Counted from the stretch's first letter, positions 1-8,199 are shown. The stretch is DNA of 64,000 nucleotides from Oligoflexia bacterium (GCA_024229115.1 JAAEST010000022.1:1-64000), one strand, 5' to 3'. Notes: generated by a model from the sequence alone, not told the origin. Program-made: numbers and translations.

Positions 1-40
1 ATTTTTTGAAGTCTGCGATAAGTTCGTTGAGCTGTGACAT
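1..40 (-). CDS. 5' end of an unidentified gene (partial)
   Basis: Thirteen codons are visible (starting MSQLNELIADF) before the window edge. A strong Shine-Dalgarno AGGAGG lies about 5 bases before the ATG, so this is probably a real start. The leader carries an inverted repeat CTTGAA/TTCAAG at about positions 55-76. Too little protein is visible to assign a function. Confidence 0.55.
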   Translation of the reverse strand, partial: MSQLNELIADFKK

Positions 41-137
41 CCGTGTCCTCCTATCTTGAATGTTTGCTTCAAGTCTAGGAGGCAGGGAGAATGACTTCAA
101 GAACCTGCTTCACGCCTGACGTACAACTAATTACACG

Positions 138-1052
138 TTATACTGCAATGATATCATCTGGAAGATGTTCATTTCCATGATCGTTGTCTCCAACATATTT
201 GCCACTTCTATCGGAGGTGCAGAAGTTTAAGAAAGAAAAGTTTTCCAAACTGGCCATTGCTCTCAACTCGTCCTGATTAATGTTCATACCAGTCTGTGAA
301 ACAACCTCTTCTTTGAGTTCAGCAAGTAACTTTTCGGTTTTCAATGATATCCACCATTGATAAGTAGATAGATCAATCTTAATCCAAAAATTAAGATAAA
401 TTTCGATTAATTTTTTAGCAATAAGTGAGTATAATATAGTTAAAACGAGTGATATAAGGCCTACAATAATATTACTTTTTCCACCTTCTCTCTTCTCATC
501 ATCCAATATTAAAGTACTAGCAAAACCACCTATGATAAACGGTATCGCCATAACAGGGAAGAAAACCATATCTAATATAGTTCTAATACTTGTATATAAG
601 TAATTGTACCCAGCTACATAGCTTGATTCACGAATCAAATCACGAACCTTGTCCGCATTATTGAATATTTCTTGAGGATCATAGCGAACATTCTTGGAGA
701 TAAATAGTTCACCGTTTTGCGTTTTGTAAAAGGCCCAATTGAAATCTAGATCATATTCACTTAGCGCACTCAATCCCCCCTCTTTTAATACTTGTTCCTG
801 TTGAGCTCTATCAAGGCCGGTAACTGGAATTCTGTATATAGAGTCGAACCTTTGGCGAATCAGGTTTCTCCCTAAGGTCATTCTAAATAGCCAGATTGAA
901 CTATAGGCTAGAAGAATGATAGATGTCAGAACCGTTAAATTGTTCATGTCGCCATTCATGCTTTGAAAAATAGAAAGTGAATTTCTAAAAAACAAAAAGA
1001 ATATTGAGCATAGTAAGATTAAGTAATGTGAAAACCTATAGATTTTGCTCAT
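138..1052 (-). CDS. Multi-pass membrane protein of unknown function
   Basis: A 304-residue protein with likely membrane segments near residues 8-30, 38-58, 160-182 and 195-216. A soluble stretch of about 90 residues lies between the second and third, and a hydrophilic C-terminal tail of about 85 residues follows the fourth. It starts one base past the stop of the upstream lipoprotein gene, so the two are probably translated as a unit. I recognise no family motif. The pair lies on the far side of the IS from the copper genes, so it need not share their function. Confidence 0.6.
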   Translation of the reverse strand: MSKIYRFSHYLILLCSIFFLFFRNSLSIFQSMNGDMNNLTVLTSIILLAYSSIWLFRMTLGRNLIRQRFDSIYRIPVTGLDRAQQEQVLKEGGLSALSEYDLDFNWAFYKTQNGELFISKNVRYDPQEIFNNADKVRDLIRESSYVAGYNYLYTSIRTILDMVFFPVMAIPFIIGGFASTLILDDEKREGGKSNIIVGLISLVLTILYSLIAKKLIEIYLNFWIKIDLSTYQWWISLKTEKLLAELKEEVVSQTGMNINQDELRAMASLENFSFLNFCTSDRSGKYVGDNDHGNEHLPDDIIAV

Positions 1053-1053
1053 A

Positions 1054-1866
1054 TTATATTCCTTTTAAAAGAAAATTGTATTCATCTAAATCATCTGATG
1101 AGTAAGTGTTTATCAATATTTTAGTATATTTATTAGATAAGCCTGTATCCTTTTCAATTATCGCTAAATTTATTAATCCGCTTTTTGAGTTAGTGATTTC
1201 ATAATCCCTAGCGATTGATGAGTAAAGATCACCTTTTTTTATTTTAGAACTTTGAATTTCATCATTGAGTTTGTCATTTTTCATGTGGGCAAACTTAGTA
1301 TTTATAGTTACTTCATCAAGGGTAAGGTCTTTTGCAAACCTAGTTCCAATCTTTGAAATAACTTCTCTAGTTAAATTAACCCTTTTTAACTCTGTATTTC
1401 TGTCCTTTAGATTCGGAAGCCTATCTGAATATTGATACTCAAATACGTTAAGCAGTTCATCACCTTTATATAGAGAAAAAGTTAAAAGTCCTGTTAAAGA
1501 GATACAATTTCCTCCTGTACAGGTCTCAATTCCCTCCACTACCTCCATGTTGCCGTATATTTTTAATTCACTCCTATCTACTTTATAAGTTTTAGGATTG
1601 TTTAGAATCGTAATATACTTCTTACTTTCCTTGACTCTGATTCCGCGACTCTTTAACGACTTTCTTAACAACATTTCATATTGCCCACACTTGCTTTTAT
1701 TGTATCCAAAAAGATTAGAGTCAGGACAATCCTTCATTGATAGAGAGACAATATCTCCTTTGGATATATATGGAACCTTTGTGTATTTAAGATCTATTGT
1801 TCTGGTTGATGAGCAACCAAACACAGATATTAGTGCAAATAATAAAACTGAACGTACTAATCTCAC
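1054..1866 (-). CDS. Lipoprotein of unknown function
   Basis: The first 18 residues form a lipoprotein signal ending ISVFGC, so Cys18 is the probable acylated residue. The remaining ~250 residues are hydrophilic, with Cys pairs near residues 47-60 and 115-120. No known domain is recognised. The start is GTG. The purine-rich AGGGGGAG just before it abuts the end of the insertion sequence, which begins about 10 bases upstream. The gene's original promoter has therefore probably been lost or replaced, and expression may depend on read-through from the IS. It is followed directly by the membrane protein gene. Confidence 0.6.
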   Translation of the reverse strand: MRLVRSVLLFALISVFGCSSTRTIDLKYTKVPYISKGDIVSLSMKDCPDSNLFGYNKSKCGQYEMLLRKSLKSRGIRVKESKKYITILNNPKTYKVDRSELKIYGNMEVVEGIETCTGGNCISLTGLLTFSLYKGDELLNVFEYQYSDRLPNLKDRNTELKRVNLTREVISKIGTRFAKDLTLDEVTINTKFAHMKNDKLNDEIQSSKIKKGDLYSSIARDYEITNSKSGLINLAIIEKDTGLSNKYTKILINTYSSDDLDEYNFLLKGI

Positions 1867-1916
1867 ATCTCCCCCTGACCAGCCGGAAGTTTATGTACCA
1901 ATAACAGAGTTCGACT

Positions 1917-2774
1917 CTACATGAAAAGCAACTCTAAGTTAGGAGTTATTGTTTCTGGCACTGGTGGCCTTCCTCCTAAGCTCATATGTGGTCTAACCGT
2001 GTTATATTGTTTTCGCCATCTTTCAATTAAAACTTGAGCCTCTTTTAAAGAGTAAAATAATTCTCCATTTAATAACTCATACCTCATCTTACCATTAAAA
2101 CTTTCACAATAGCCATTCTCCCAAGGAGAGCCTGGTTGAATAAACAATGGCTTTACATCAAGCTTTGAAAACCAAGTCATCAATTTCTTTGCAATGAACT
2201 CTGGGCCATTGTCTGAACGAATATGCTTTGGCACTCCTCGCTTTAAGAATAAGTCTGCTAGGATAAAAATAATATCCTGAGAATTTATTCTACGTTGAAC
2301 TATCGAAGCTAGGCATTCTCTAGAATATTCATCAATAATATTTAAGATCTTGAACTTTCTTCCGTCATGAGTTTGATCTGAGACAAAATCATAAGACCAA
2401 ACATGATCTTTATACATTGGACGATGGCGGATGCACGATCCATCAGCAAGCCAAAGTCTTTTTCTCTTTGGTTGTTTAAGAGGAATCTTTAGACCTTCTT
2501 GTCTCCATATTGTGAAGACTCGATCTTTACCAACATTCCATCCTTGATTATTAAGAAGATCAGTTATCTTTCGATAACCATAGCGACCATACTCTTTAGC
2601 TAACTCTATCACATAAGGCCTTATGGCCTCAGTGAGTTTATCAGGTCTTTCTACATACCTCTGAGAACTCCTAGAGATACCTATTACTTTACAAGCCCGA
2701 CGTTCTGAAACATCAAGTTTATCTTTTACAAAAGAGACAGCTTCTCTTTTTCTTGTCGGGCTTAGTAGTTTCCC
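1917..2774 (-). CDS. IS3-family transposase OrfB (DDE integrase domain)
   Basis: This frame encodes the catalytic half of the transposase. The integrase core shows the DDE triad: Asp in WSYDFVSD, Asp in IRSDNGPEF, and Glu in YCESFNGK. An HTH_21-like segment precedes it (GRYGYRKITDLL). The frame opens just after a TGA and has no good start at its beginning, so it should be expressed as an OrfAB fusion by -1 frameshifting at 2768-2774. A weaker independent start is the GTG at 2612. The open region is full length for the family, with no internal stop. Confidence 0.88.
   Translation of the reverse strand, partial: GKLLSPTRKREAVSFVKDKLDVSERRACKVIGISRSSQRYVERPDKLTEAIRPYVIELAKEYGRYGYRKITDLLNNQGWNVGKDRVFTIWRQEGLKIPLKQPKRKRLWLADGSCIRHRPMYKDHVWSYDFVSDQTHDGRKFKILNIIDEYSRECLASIVQRRINSQDIIFILADLFLKRGVPKHIRSDNGPEFIAKKLMTWFSKLDVKPLFIQPGSPWENGYCESFNGKMRYELLNGELFYSLKEAQVLIERWRKQYNTVRPHMSLGGRPPVPETITPNLELLFM
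2693..2774 (-). promoter_or_regulatory. Programmed -1 ribosomal frameshift signal (IS orfA/orfB)
   Basis: On the minus strand the heptamer G-GGA-AAC (2774 to 2768) sits in the orfA frame three codons before its stop. Slipping back one base gives GGG-AAA-C and enters orfB. Four bases later a 9-bp perfect stem starts: AAGCCCGAC at 2763-2755 pairs with GTCGGGCTT at 2701-2693. Its loop holds a second perfect 8-bp hairpin, AAAAGAGA/TCTCTTTT at 2730-2750. Slippery site, spacer and structured stimulator match the known IS3-family arrangement. Confidence 0.82.
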
Positions 2775-3040
2775 TCAAGGGCCTCTTTTAAAATAGACTT
2801 ATCAAGTTCAGCATCAGCAAGCAGCTTCTTTAATCTTTGATTTTCTTTCTCAAGATCTTTTAGTTTCTTAGCTTGATCAACTCGAAGCCCTCCGTATTCT
2901 TTTTGCCAACGAGTGAGTGTTTGATAGGCAACACCAATAGTCTTTGCAGACTGTTCTCTTGTCATGCCTCTAGAAAGGTTTAGTTCGTGAGTTCTTAGGT
3001 GTTGAATAATCTCTTCGGTTTTAAATCGTTTACGTGACAT
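2762..3040 (-). CDS. IS3-family transposase OrfA (HTH and leucine zipper)
   Basis: A 92-residue protein with the IS3 OrfA layout. A helix-turn-helix occupies about residues 8-50 (EQSAKTIGVAYQTLTRWQKE), followed by a leucine-zipper-like heptad segment at 58-90. OrfA recognises the IS ends, and alone it usually represses transposition. Its last codons overlap the slippery heptamer that feeds ribosomes into the orfB frame. Confidence 0.9.
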   Translation of the reverse strand: MSRKRFKTEEIIQHLRTHELNLSRGMTREQSAKTIGVAYQTLTRWQKEYGGLRVDQAKKLKDLEKENQRLKKLLADAELDKSILKEALEGNY

Positions 3041-3104
3041 ATCTGACCTCTTAATTTCTGCATCCAGTCTAACATAAAAACTGGACTAGTTTTACCCGGT
3101 CAGG

Positions 3105-3206
3105 TCAGTTTTTTACTGTATGATGTACTCTTAATTCATAGTGTTTCTCTCCGGCAAATAAAGAAAAACTGAACAATGTGATTATCAGTACTCTAAAAAT
3201 ATTCAT
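3105..3206 (-). pseudogene. Truncated secreted protein gene, possibly a multicopper oxidase
   Basis: An ATG at 3206 with a good Shine-Dalgarno (TAGGAGT) opens a 33-residue frame: a signal peptide (VLIITLFSFSLFA) followed by GEKHYELRVHHTVKN. A stop at the IS border then ends it. It starts 26 bases after the copper ATPase gene on the same strand, so it was the third gene of that operon. The short mature N-terminus resembles the first strand of multicopper oxidases (xYxLxxxxxxVN), which would fit copper tolerance. That identity is inferred from very little sequence. Confidence 0.65.
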
Positions 3207-3232
3207 CTTAACTCCTAACTTTTATCTACTAC

Positions 3233-5410
3233 CTATATAAGTTTTCTTATTCTTAAACTATTTGAAACAACCGAGATACTACTTAAGCCCATGGCCACAC
3301 TTGCTAAAATGGGAGGCATCATAGGGCCACCAAAAAGCACAAGCACTCCCGCAGCGATTGGAATAAGGAGCGTATTATAAATCATCGAAAGAAAAAGGTT
3401 TTGCTTTATAATCTTCATCGTTCCTTCTGATAAGAGAAGAAAATCTAAAGCTTTTGATAGATCTCCATTAACAAGAGTAACATCAGAGGCATTCATGGCC
3501 ACATCAGTTCCAGTGCCCATAGCCAATGAGAGATGAGCTTTTGCCAGTGCTGGTGCATCGTTGATCCCATCACCAACCATCGCGACCTTCTTTCCTTGGG
3601 ATTGTAAATCCTCTAACTTCTCTGCCTTATCTAAAGGAAGGGCATCAGCCAATACATGAGCGATTCCTAATTCCTTCGCCGTAGCTTGGGCGACTTTCTC
3701 ATTATCACCAGTGATCATCCAAGTTTCTATTCCATACTGATTAAATTGGGAGATAACTTCCTTAGAAGTCTCTTTAATTTTGTCCCCAATAACAAGAGTT
3801 GCGACATGCTCGTTATTTCTTGCGACATAGACCAGACTTCCTATTTTGTCAGACTCAAGATTTTGAGCAATTATAATATTTTCTTCCTCAAGAAAAGATT
3901 TCTTACCTATAACATAAGCTCGTCCTTCAATTTCTGAAAGGATTCCCTTCCCTTTCACAATCTCAAAATCGTCTGGCTCTGAAAGATCAGAAACTATATC
4001 TTTGGAAAATTTAACAATAGCTTTTGAAAGAGGATGTTCTGAGAACTGCTCAATAGAAGCAATATCTCTAATGATACTCTCATCATTGTCTTTGAGAATA
4101 TGATCAACAACTGTTGGCCTTCCTTCAGTGATAGTCCCAGTTTTATCAAAAATAATCGTATCGATTCCAACGGCCTTTTCAATAACTTCTCCACCACCAA
4201 TAAGAATTCCTTTTAGCGATGCTCTTCCTGTAGACACAACGACTGCAGTAGGTGTCGCAAGCCCAAGTGCACAAGGACAAGCAATCACTAAGACAGCGAT
4301 AAAATTAGAGATAGAGTTCCCCCACTTCGGTTCAGCACCACTGAAGTACCAAACAATAAATGTTAAAATAGAAAAGACAAGGACTACAGGAGTAAAATAA
4401 GAACTTATCTTATCTGCATATTTCTGAATAGCTGGTTTGGAATTCTGAGCATCCTCAACAAATTTAACAATCTGAGAAAGAAAAGTATCTTGCCCAACTT
4501 TAGTAGCTTTATACTCAATCGCTCTTTCACCATTTATTGTTCCTGCAAAAACTTTACTTTCTTCTTTCTTAAATACAGGAAGTGGCTCACCAGATATCAT
4601 TGATTCATCAATATTCGATTCACCTTTCGTTATCACTCCATCAACTGGAAGTTTTTCTCCAGGCTTAACTCTGAGAATATCTCCGGCGACAACTTCTTCT
4701 ACAGAAACTTCTAGAAACTCTTCGCCTTTTAAAACAAGAGCTGTTTTAGAACTGAGTTTAAGAAGAGAGTTGAGAGCTTCAGTCGTTTTCTTCTTAGCGA
4801 TTTCTTCAAAGTATTGCCCTAAAAAAACAAAAGAAATAATGAAACCGACAGCTTCAAAATATACTTTCTGAGTTAAGCCGATCGAAACAGATAAATCAGT
4901 AAAAATAGTAATAAAAGCACTATAAAGAAATGCCGCACTAGTTCCCAGCCCAATTAAAGTATTCATATTTGAGCGACCAGTTCTTAAAAAGGCAATTAAT
5001 GATTTTTGAAACTTTAAACCTACCCACGCCCAAATTGGAAGACAGAGAAAGAGTTGCAAATACCAATTAATTTTAACTGATGGTTGATTCATAAAAGGCC
5101 ACATGGCCAATGAAAATATTGCAAGAGCAAGTGATATTGAAACTAAGAATTTATGAAGATTTTCTTTAATTTCATCTCTCTTTGGAAGACTATCTTTTGA
5201 TTCTTTTTCAAAAGATTTATAGCCCAAATTTTTAATTTTCTCTTTGACAAGATCAGTTAGCTCCTCTGATTCAATATCAAAGGAGGCTGTGGCCATAGCA
5301 TAATTGACAGTTGCTTTTTTTACGCCATCAATCTTAGTGACCGCATTTTCAATTGAACTAGCACAGCTAGCACAACTCATGCCTTCGATCTTTAAATTGA
5401 GGTTTTTCAT
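3233..5410 (-). CDS. copA: Copper-exporting P1B-type ATPase
   Basis: It pumps cytoplasmic Cu(I) across the inner membrane. The 725 residues hold one N-terminal heavy-metal-associated domain (GMSCASC, Cys13 and Cys16), a TGES-like actuator loop (SGEP near 273), the intramembrane CPC at 378-380, the phosphorylated Asp422 in DKTGT, and the hinge GDGINDAP. The last helices carry YN and MGLSS, as expected for Cu(I)-type (P1B-1) pumps. The length is usual for a one-HMA CopA. It lies two bases after the small HMA-domain gene and shares its promoter. Confidence 0.95.
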   Translation of the reverse strand: MKNLNLKIEGMSCASCASSIENAVTKIDGVKKATVNYAMATASFDIESEELTDLVKEKIKNLGYKSFEKESKDSLPKRDEIKENLHKFLVSISLALAIFSLAMWPFMNQPSVKINWYLQLFLCLPIWAWVGLKFQKSLIAFLRTGRSNMNTLIGLGTSAAFLYSAFITIFTDLSVSIGLTQKVYFEAVGFIISFVFLGQYFEEIAKKKTTEALNSLLKLSSKTALVLKGEEFLEVSVEEVVAGDILRVKPGEKLPVDGVITKGESNIDESMISGEPLPVFKKEESKVFAGTINGERAIEYKATKVGQDTFLSQIVKFVEDAQNSKPAIQKYADKISSYFTPVVLVFSILTFIVWYFSGAEPKWGNSISNFIAVLVIACPCALGLATPTAVVVSTGRASLKGILIGGGEVIEKAVGIDTIIFDKTGTITEGRPTVVDHILKDNDESIIRDIASIEQFSEHPLSKAIVKFSKDIVSDLSEPDDFEIVKGKGILSEIEGRAYVIGKKSFLEEENIIIAQNLESDKIGSLVYVARNNEHVATLVIGDKIKETSKEVISQFNQYGIETWMITGDNEKVAQATAKELGIAHVLADALPLDKAEKLEDLQSQGKKVAMVGDGINDAPALAKAHLSLAMGTGTDVAMNASDVTLVNGDLSKALDFLLLSEGTMKIIKQNLFLSMIYNTLLIPIAAGVLVLFGGPMMPPILASVAMGLSSISVVSNSLRIRKLI

Positions 5411-5411
5411 T

Positions 5412-5630
5412 TTATTGTTTTTTGATACTTGTTACAGAAAAGCCTAATTCAATGAGGTCATTTCTTAACTTCATATTTGAAAGACTTTCATCACAAGCAA
5501 TTGTTACTAGCTGAGTCTCTTTTTCGGCATTAACTTTTTCAATGCCTTCAAGAGCACTAAAGTGATTTATTATCTTTGACACACAGCTTCCGCAATTAAT
5601 TCCAGTAACTTCAATATTTAGATTTTTCAT
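5412..5630 (-). CDS. copZ: Copper chaperone with a single HMA domain (CopZ-like)
   Basis: A 72-residue heavy-metal-associated domain with the metal-binding CxxC in GINCGSCVSK, plus a third cysteine in IACDE. It probably carries Cu(I) to the ATPase encoded two bases downstream. The ATG has a Shine-Dalgarno GGAG six bases before it. The palindrome ATACCC-CCCAT-GGGTAT just upstream suggests copper-responsive repression of the operon. Confidence 0.88.
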   Translation of the reverse strand: MKNLNIEVTGINCGSCVSKIINHFSALEGIEKVNAEKETQLVTIACDESLSNMKLRNDLIELGFSVTSIKKQ

Positions 5631-5641
5631 TCATTTCTCCT

Positions 5642-5658
5642 ATACCCCCCATGGGTAT
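5642..5658. promoter_or_regulatory. Perfect inverted repeat, likely CsoR-type copper operator
   Basis: ATACCC and GGGTAT are perfect inverted arms around a 5-base spacer, 12 bases before the copZ-like start. The G/C tracts inside an otherwise AT-rich region resemble CsoR/RcnR-family operators. No csoR gene is visible nearby, so the regulator would be encoded elsewhere. A clear -10/-35 pair was not identified. Confidence 0.55.
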
Positions 5659-6152
5659 CACGAATTAAAGAAAAGATCAAGGTAAATAGATTGGTAACTC
5701 AATGAAATAAAACGATTTTAATTATCCTACTCAAACTTGTATAAATCCCTTATCTTGATTCTTTATATAGTGGCTCATAGTTAGTTTCAGATCATTTTAA
5801 AATTTTTTTTCTCTATTAAGTAAAGTTATTGAAGAAATTTATCAATTAGAATTAATGTTTTTTCAAGTCTCTTCTCGGAAATAATTCATTATTGGATATT
5901 AAATAATTGAATATCACAGCTCGATTATAGTGCTGTAAATTAACTCTAGTAAACCTATATAACAAGGCTACAGTCTCTATTGAATTTGTTTCTATCCAAA
6001 GAGTATTTATTGAAAAAAGAATATAAACGTAACCACTCAATTCAGATCGTTACTTATCACATTATCTCAAAGTAAAATTTCTCATGCGGGAGTCCCGGAT
6101 TGTGCCAAAAATGACGTAGAAAGTTTTATGATTTACAATAATATTAACTAAT
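5659..6152. other. Intergenic region without a supported gene (about 490 bp)
   Basis: Very AT-rich DNA between the copper operon and the HTH regulator gene, which diverge. I see no credible ORF or RNA gene. The one unusual point is a GC-rich odd palindrome CGGGA-G-TCCCG at 6087-6097, about 55 bases before the regulator's start, which could be an operator. The region probably holds both promoters. Confidence 0.5.
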
Positions 6153-6881
6153 ATGAATAATAATAATAATAAGTTCAAAAGCCTTCTCAATATACTATCG
6201 TTACGTCTTATGAGTCGTAGACGTGAACTGAAACTTACCCAAGAGGAAATTGCCTTTAAATCAAATATTAGCCTCAGAAGCTATCAACGAATAGAAAGTG
6301 GAACCCATACTCCTAACTTAAACTCTCTTCATAAAATCAGTCGTACGCTATTATTGCCAATTGAGGAATTGTTCAAACTTGAAAAACAAGAACATGGAAT
6401 TTTTCAATTCAAGATTGAACATTTATCTAAATTAGACTCTCTAGAGTTAAAAGAGCTTTGTATTTTTGATCATCATACCATTAAAAAATTTTATAAAACT
6501 ATTGAGATATTTGAAAGAATGAAATTTGAGATAAATTTTATGAAAAATCATAAGTTACTTACACACGATGATTGTGTTAACTTAGCAACTCCTGATTTCA
6601 ACATACTTTGTAATGGAACGAGAGATAAATTAGGATATGACAATAATAAAGTTGAAACTTCAAAACTATTAGGATCAAGACAAATAGCAGATGCATTTTG
6701 GGATGAATTACTAAAATCAGGAAATAGACTTTTCAGTATTGAAACTAATTTGTTTACACCTCTAGGTCAAATAAAGGCTCGATCCTTGTTTTATTTAATT
6801 GACGAAACAAATAAAGACCCAAAAGGCATTTGGATTTATCGAGATATCTCTCAATATCAAACCCTATTTAATAAAATCTAA
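6153..6881 (+). CDS. XRE-family HTH regulator with a C-terminal sensor-like domain
   Basis: An XRE helix-turn-helix occupies about residues 17-63 (LTQEEIAFKSNISLRSYQRI). The C-terminal ~150 residues end in KGIWIYRDISQYQTL, similar to the last strands of PAS domains. I therefore suggest a ligand- or signal-sensing repressor or activator, but the sensor assignment is weak. It is transcribed alone and converges on the HPt gene with a two-base gap. The palindrome CGGGAGTCCCG upstream could be its own operator. Confidence 0.65.
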   Translation: MNNNNNKFKSLLNILSLRLMSRRRELKLTQEEIAFKSNISLRSYQRIESGTHTPNLNSLHKISRTLLLPIEELFKLEKQEHGIFQFKIEHLSKLDSLELKELCIFDHHTIKKFYKTIEIFERMKFEINFMKNHKLLTHDDCVNLATPDFNILCNGTRDKLGYDNNKVETSKLLGSRQIADAFWDELLKSGNRLFSIETNLFTPLGQIKARSLFYLIDETNKDPKGIWIYRDISQYQTLFNKI

Positions 6882-6883
6882 TC

Positions 6884-7753
6884 TTAAGCTAATTTCAATA
6901 AATTTTTAAAACTCTTTTCATAGTTTTCTGATTTTCGATTAAGAACAACTAAGCTAGCTGGTGAGACATCAAGTTCCTTTAATAACGAAAGAAAAAATAC
7001 AAAATCTGAATATATATATATTACTGGAACTGTAATAGATAGGGATGTAAAAACATATTGAAGCAGAAAAGGATTTTTATTATAATTATCACAATCGATA
7101 ACTAATGCTTTAAGATTATGAAGGTAACGCTTTTTTCGATAGATCAAATCAATACAGTCTAAGGTTCTGTCAATTGGTACAATTTCTCTAACCTCATTAT
7201 CAAACTGTAGATTGTCTGTAATTAAGATTATTCCTGAAAGATCCTCATCTTTATTTGGCATCATTATGTCAATAGCATGACTTACTATACTAAGAACCCT
7301 CTTCCCTTTATTTTCGGGAGAACAAAAATCATCTTCAGAAAAATGTTTTTTACAAACCGAATTATAATTATTTTGTTGGAGGCAATCAAAACAATCTTTA
7401 AAGCTCATGGGTAGTTTCATTGAACTCTTATTATCAAAAAGATAAGCCTTTGTATTAGACCAATAATCAATGAGAAGGTCACAGACTCCTTTGGTTACAA
7501 TATCCTTTGTTAGATAGCTAGCTTTAAGGAAATCCTCAACATTATGAATTGATTCCATTAACTCTTGAAGTCCCAACATTCCGACAGAGCCTTTTACAGA
7601 ATGAGTTATTCTCATTAATTCCTCATAATCATCTTTTTCACCAAGTCGACGATCTTTTTCAATACCCATAAAAATATCGAGGATCTCTTCAATTAGCTCA
7701 TCAGTTTCATGGACTAGTTCTAAATATAGTTCTTCATCAAAGTTCTCATTCAT
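6884..7753 (-). CDS. HPt phosphotransfer protein with a degenerate receiver-like C-terminus
   Basis: Residues 1-100 form a histidine phosphotransfer domain with the phosphorylatable His51 in THSVKGSVGMLGL, the same motif as the CheA P1 domain. No kinase or CheA catalytic domains follow. The C-terminal ~120 residues (LKALVIDCDNYNK...PVIYIYSD) look like a receiver fold, and the usual acidic pocket is not obvious. The protein probably relays phosphate within a multistep phosphorelay whose kinase lies outside this locus. A cluster of cysteines at about 122-145 may bind metal. Confidence 0.7.
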   Translation of the reverse strand: MNENFDEELYLELVHETDELIEEILDIFMGIEKDRRLGEKDDYEELMRITHSVKGSVGMLGLQELMESIHNVEDFLKASYLTKDIVTKGVCDLLIDYWSNTKAYLFDNKSSMKLPMSFKDCFDCLQQNNYNSVCKKHFSEDDFCSPENKGKRVLSIVSHAIDIMMPNKDEDLSGIILITDNLQFDNEVREIVPIDRTLDCIDLIYRKKRYLHNLKALVIDCDNYNKNPFLLQYVFTSLSITVPVIYIYSDFVFFLSLLKELDVSPASLVVLNRKSENYEKSFKNLLKLA

Positions 7754-7845
7754 AAACTCAGTATCGATGTACCAATGATTTTTATAAACGACTTACTTGG
7801 CGTAAATTGACTTTGTTCAAGAAAAATAATTATTTAGAAAGAATT

Positions 7846-8076
7846 TTATTTACTTCCCATCTTCTCTTGCATTTCTTTCACTGCTTTTTGGCGTAGCTCA
7901 AAGCACTTCTTATGATCTTCAGGGGTTCTCACTTTTTGAAGACATTGGGTATATTCCTGCATAGTTTTAGAATTATTGTAGACTTCCATGGCCTTTTTAC
8001 GGTTCTTTTGCGCTTCTGTTTCGCTCGAAGAAGCATAGATATTTGTCATTAAAAGAAAAATTGCTAAGTATTTCAT
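7846..8076 (-). CDS. Small secreted protein with two cysteines
   Basis: A 76-residue product with a short signal peptide (YLAIFLLMTNIYA) and a charged, probably helical mature part. Cys residues 13 apart (CLQKVRTPEDHKKC) could clamp a helical hairpin. I chose the ATG at 8076 rather than the GTG two codons upstream because AGAGG sits five bases before it. The Shine-Dalgarno lies inside a 12-bp palindrome CCTCTTTAGAGG (8082-8093). Function unknown. Confidence 0.6.
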   Translation of the reverse strand: MKYLAIFLLMTNIYASSSETEAQKNRKKAMEVYNNSKTMQEYTQCLQKVRTPEDHKKCFELRQKAVKEMQEKMGSK

Positions 8077-8199
8077 AATCACCTCTTTAGAGGCTTATCG
8101 GCACAAAGATAGGCCACCATAATTCAACAATTGAGCACCTAAAGTACTGAAATTACAATAATTCAAGCTTTAATAATGGACCTTTTTTAAAATAGATAA

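Larger units (their letters stand above)
1876..3102 (-). mobile_element. IS3-family insertion sequence
   Basis: About 1.2 kb bounded by imperfect inverted ends: TGACC at 1876-1880 and GGTCA at 3098-3102, extendable to CCTGACC/GGTCAGG. It carries the usual IS3 pair, an HTH orfA and a DDE orfB in the -1 frame, with a frameshift signal between them. Both ORFs look intact, so the element may be active. No target-site duplication is visible: the flanking bases differ on the two sides. The right flank is the 5' end of a secreted protein gene whose remainder is absent on the left, so a deletion probably accompanied or followed insertion. The orfB sequence looks closest to the IS407 group, but that placement is tentative. 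Confidence 0.88.

Noticed and set aside
61-160. Possible integron attC-like site in the left-edge intergenic DNA
   Set aside because: The expected complementary core pairs and the terminal GTTRRRY box are not present.
91-180. A 29-codon plus-strand ORF with AGGAGG eight bases before its ATG
   Set aside because: The signal is strong, but the peptide is short and featureless and lies antisense to the end of the membrane protein gene. I have no support beyond the chance-prone Shine-Dalgarno match.
5852-6040. A 62-codon minus-strand ORF in the long intergenic region
   Set aside because: It would start at TTG with no ribosome-binding site, its composition is that of AT-rich noncoding DNA, and it has no recognisable domain.
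6087-6097. GC-rich CGGGAGTCCCG considered as a tRNA remnant or attachment site
   Set aside because: No tRNA arms or TTC loop can be folded around it, and no second copy was seen. It is kept only as a possible operator.
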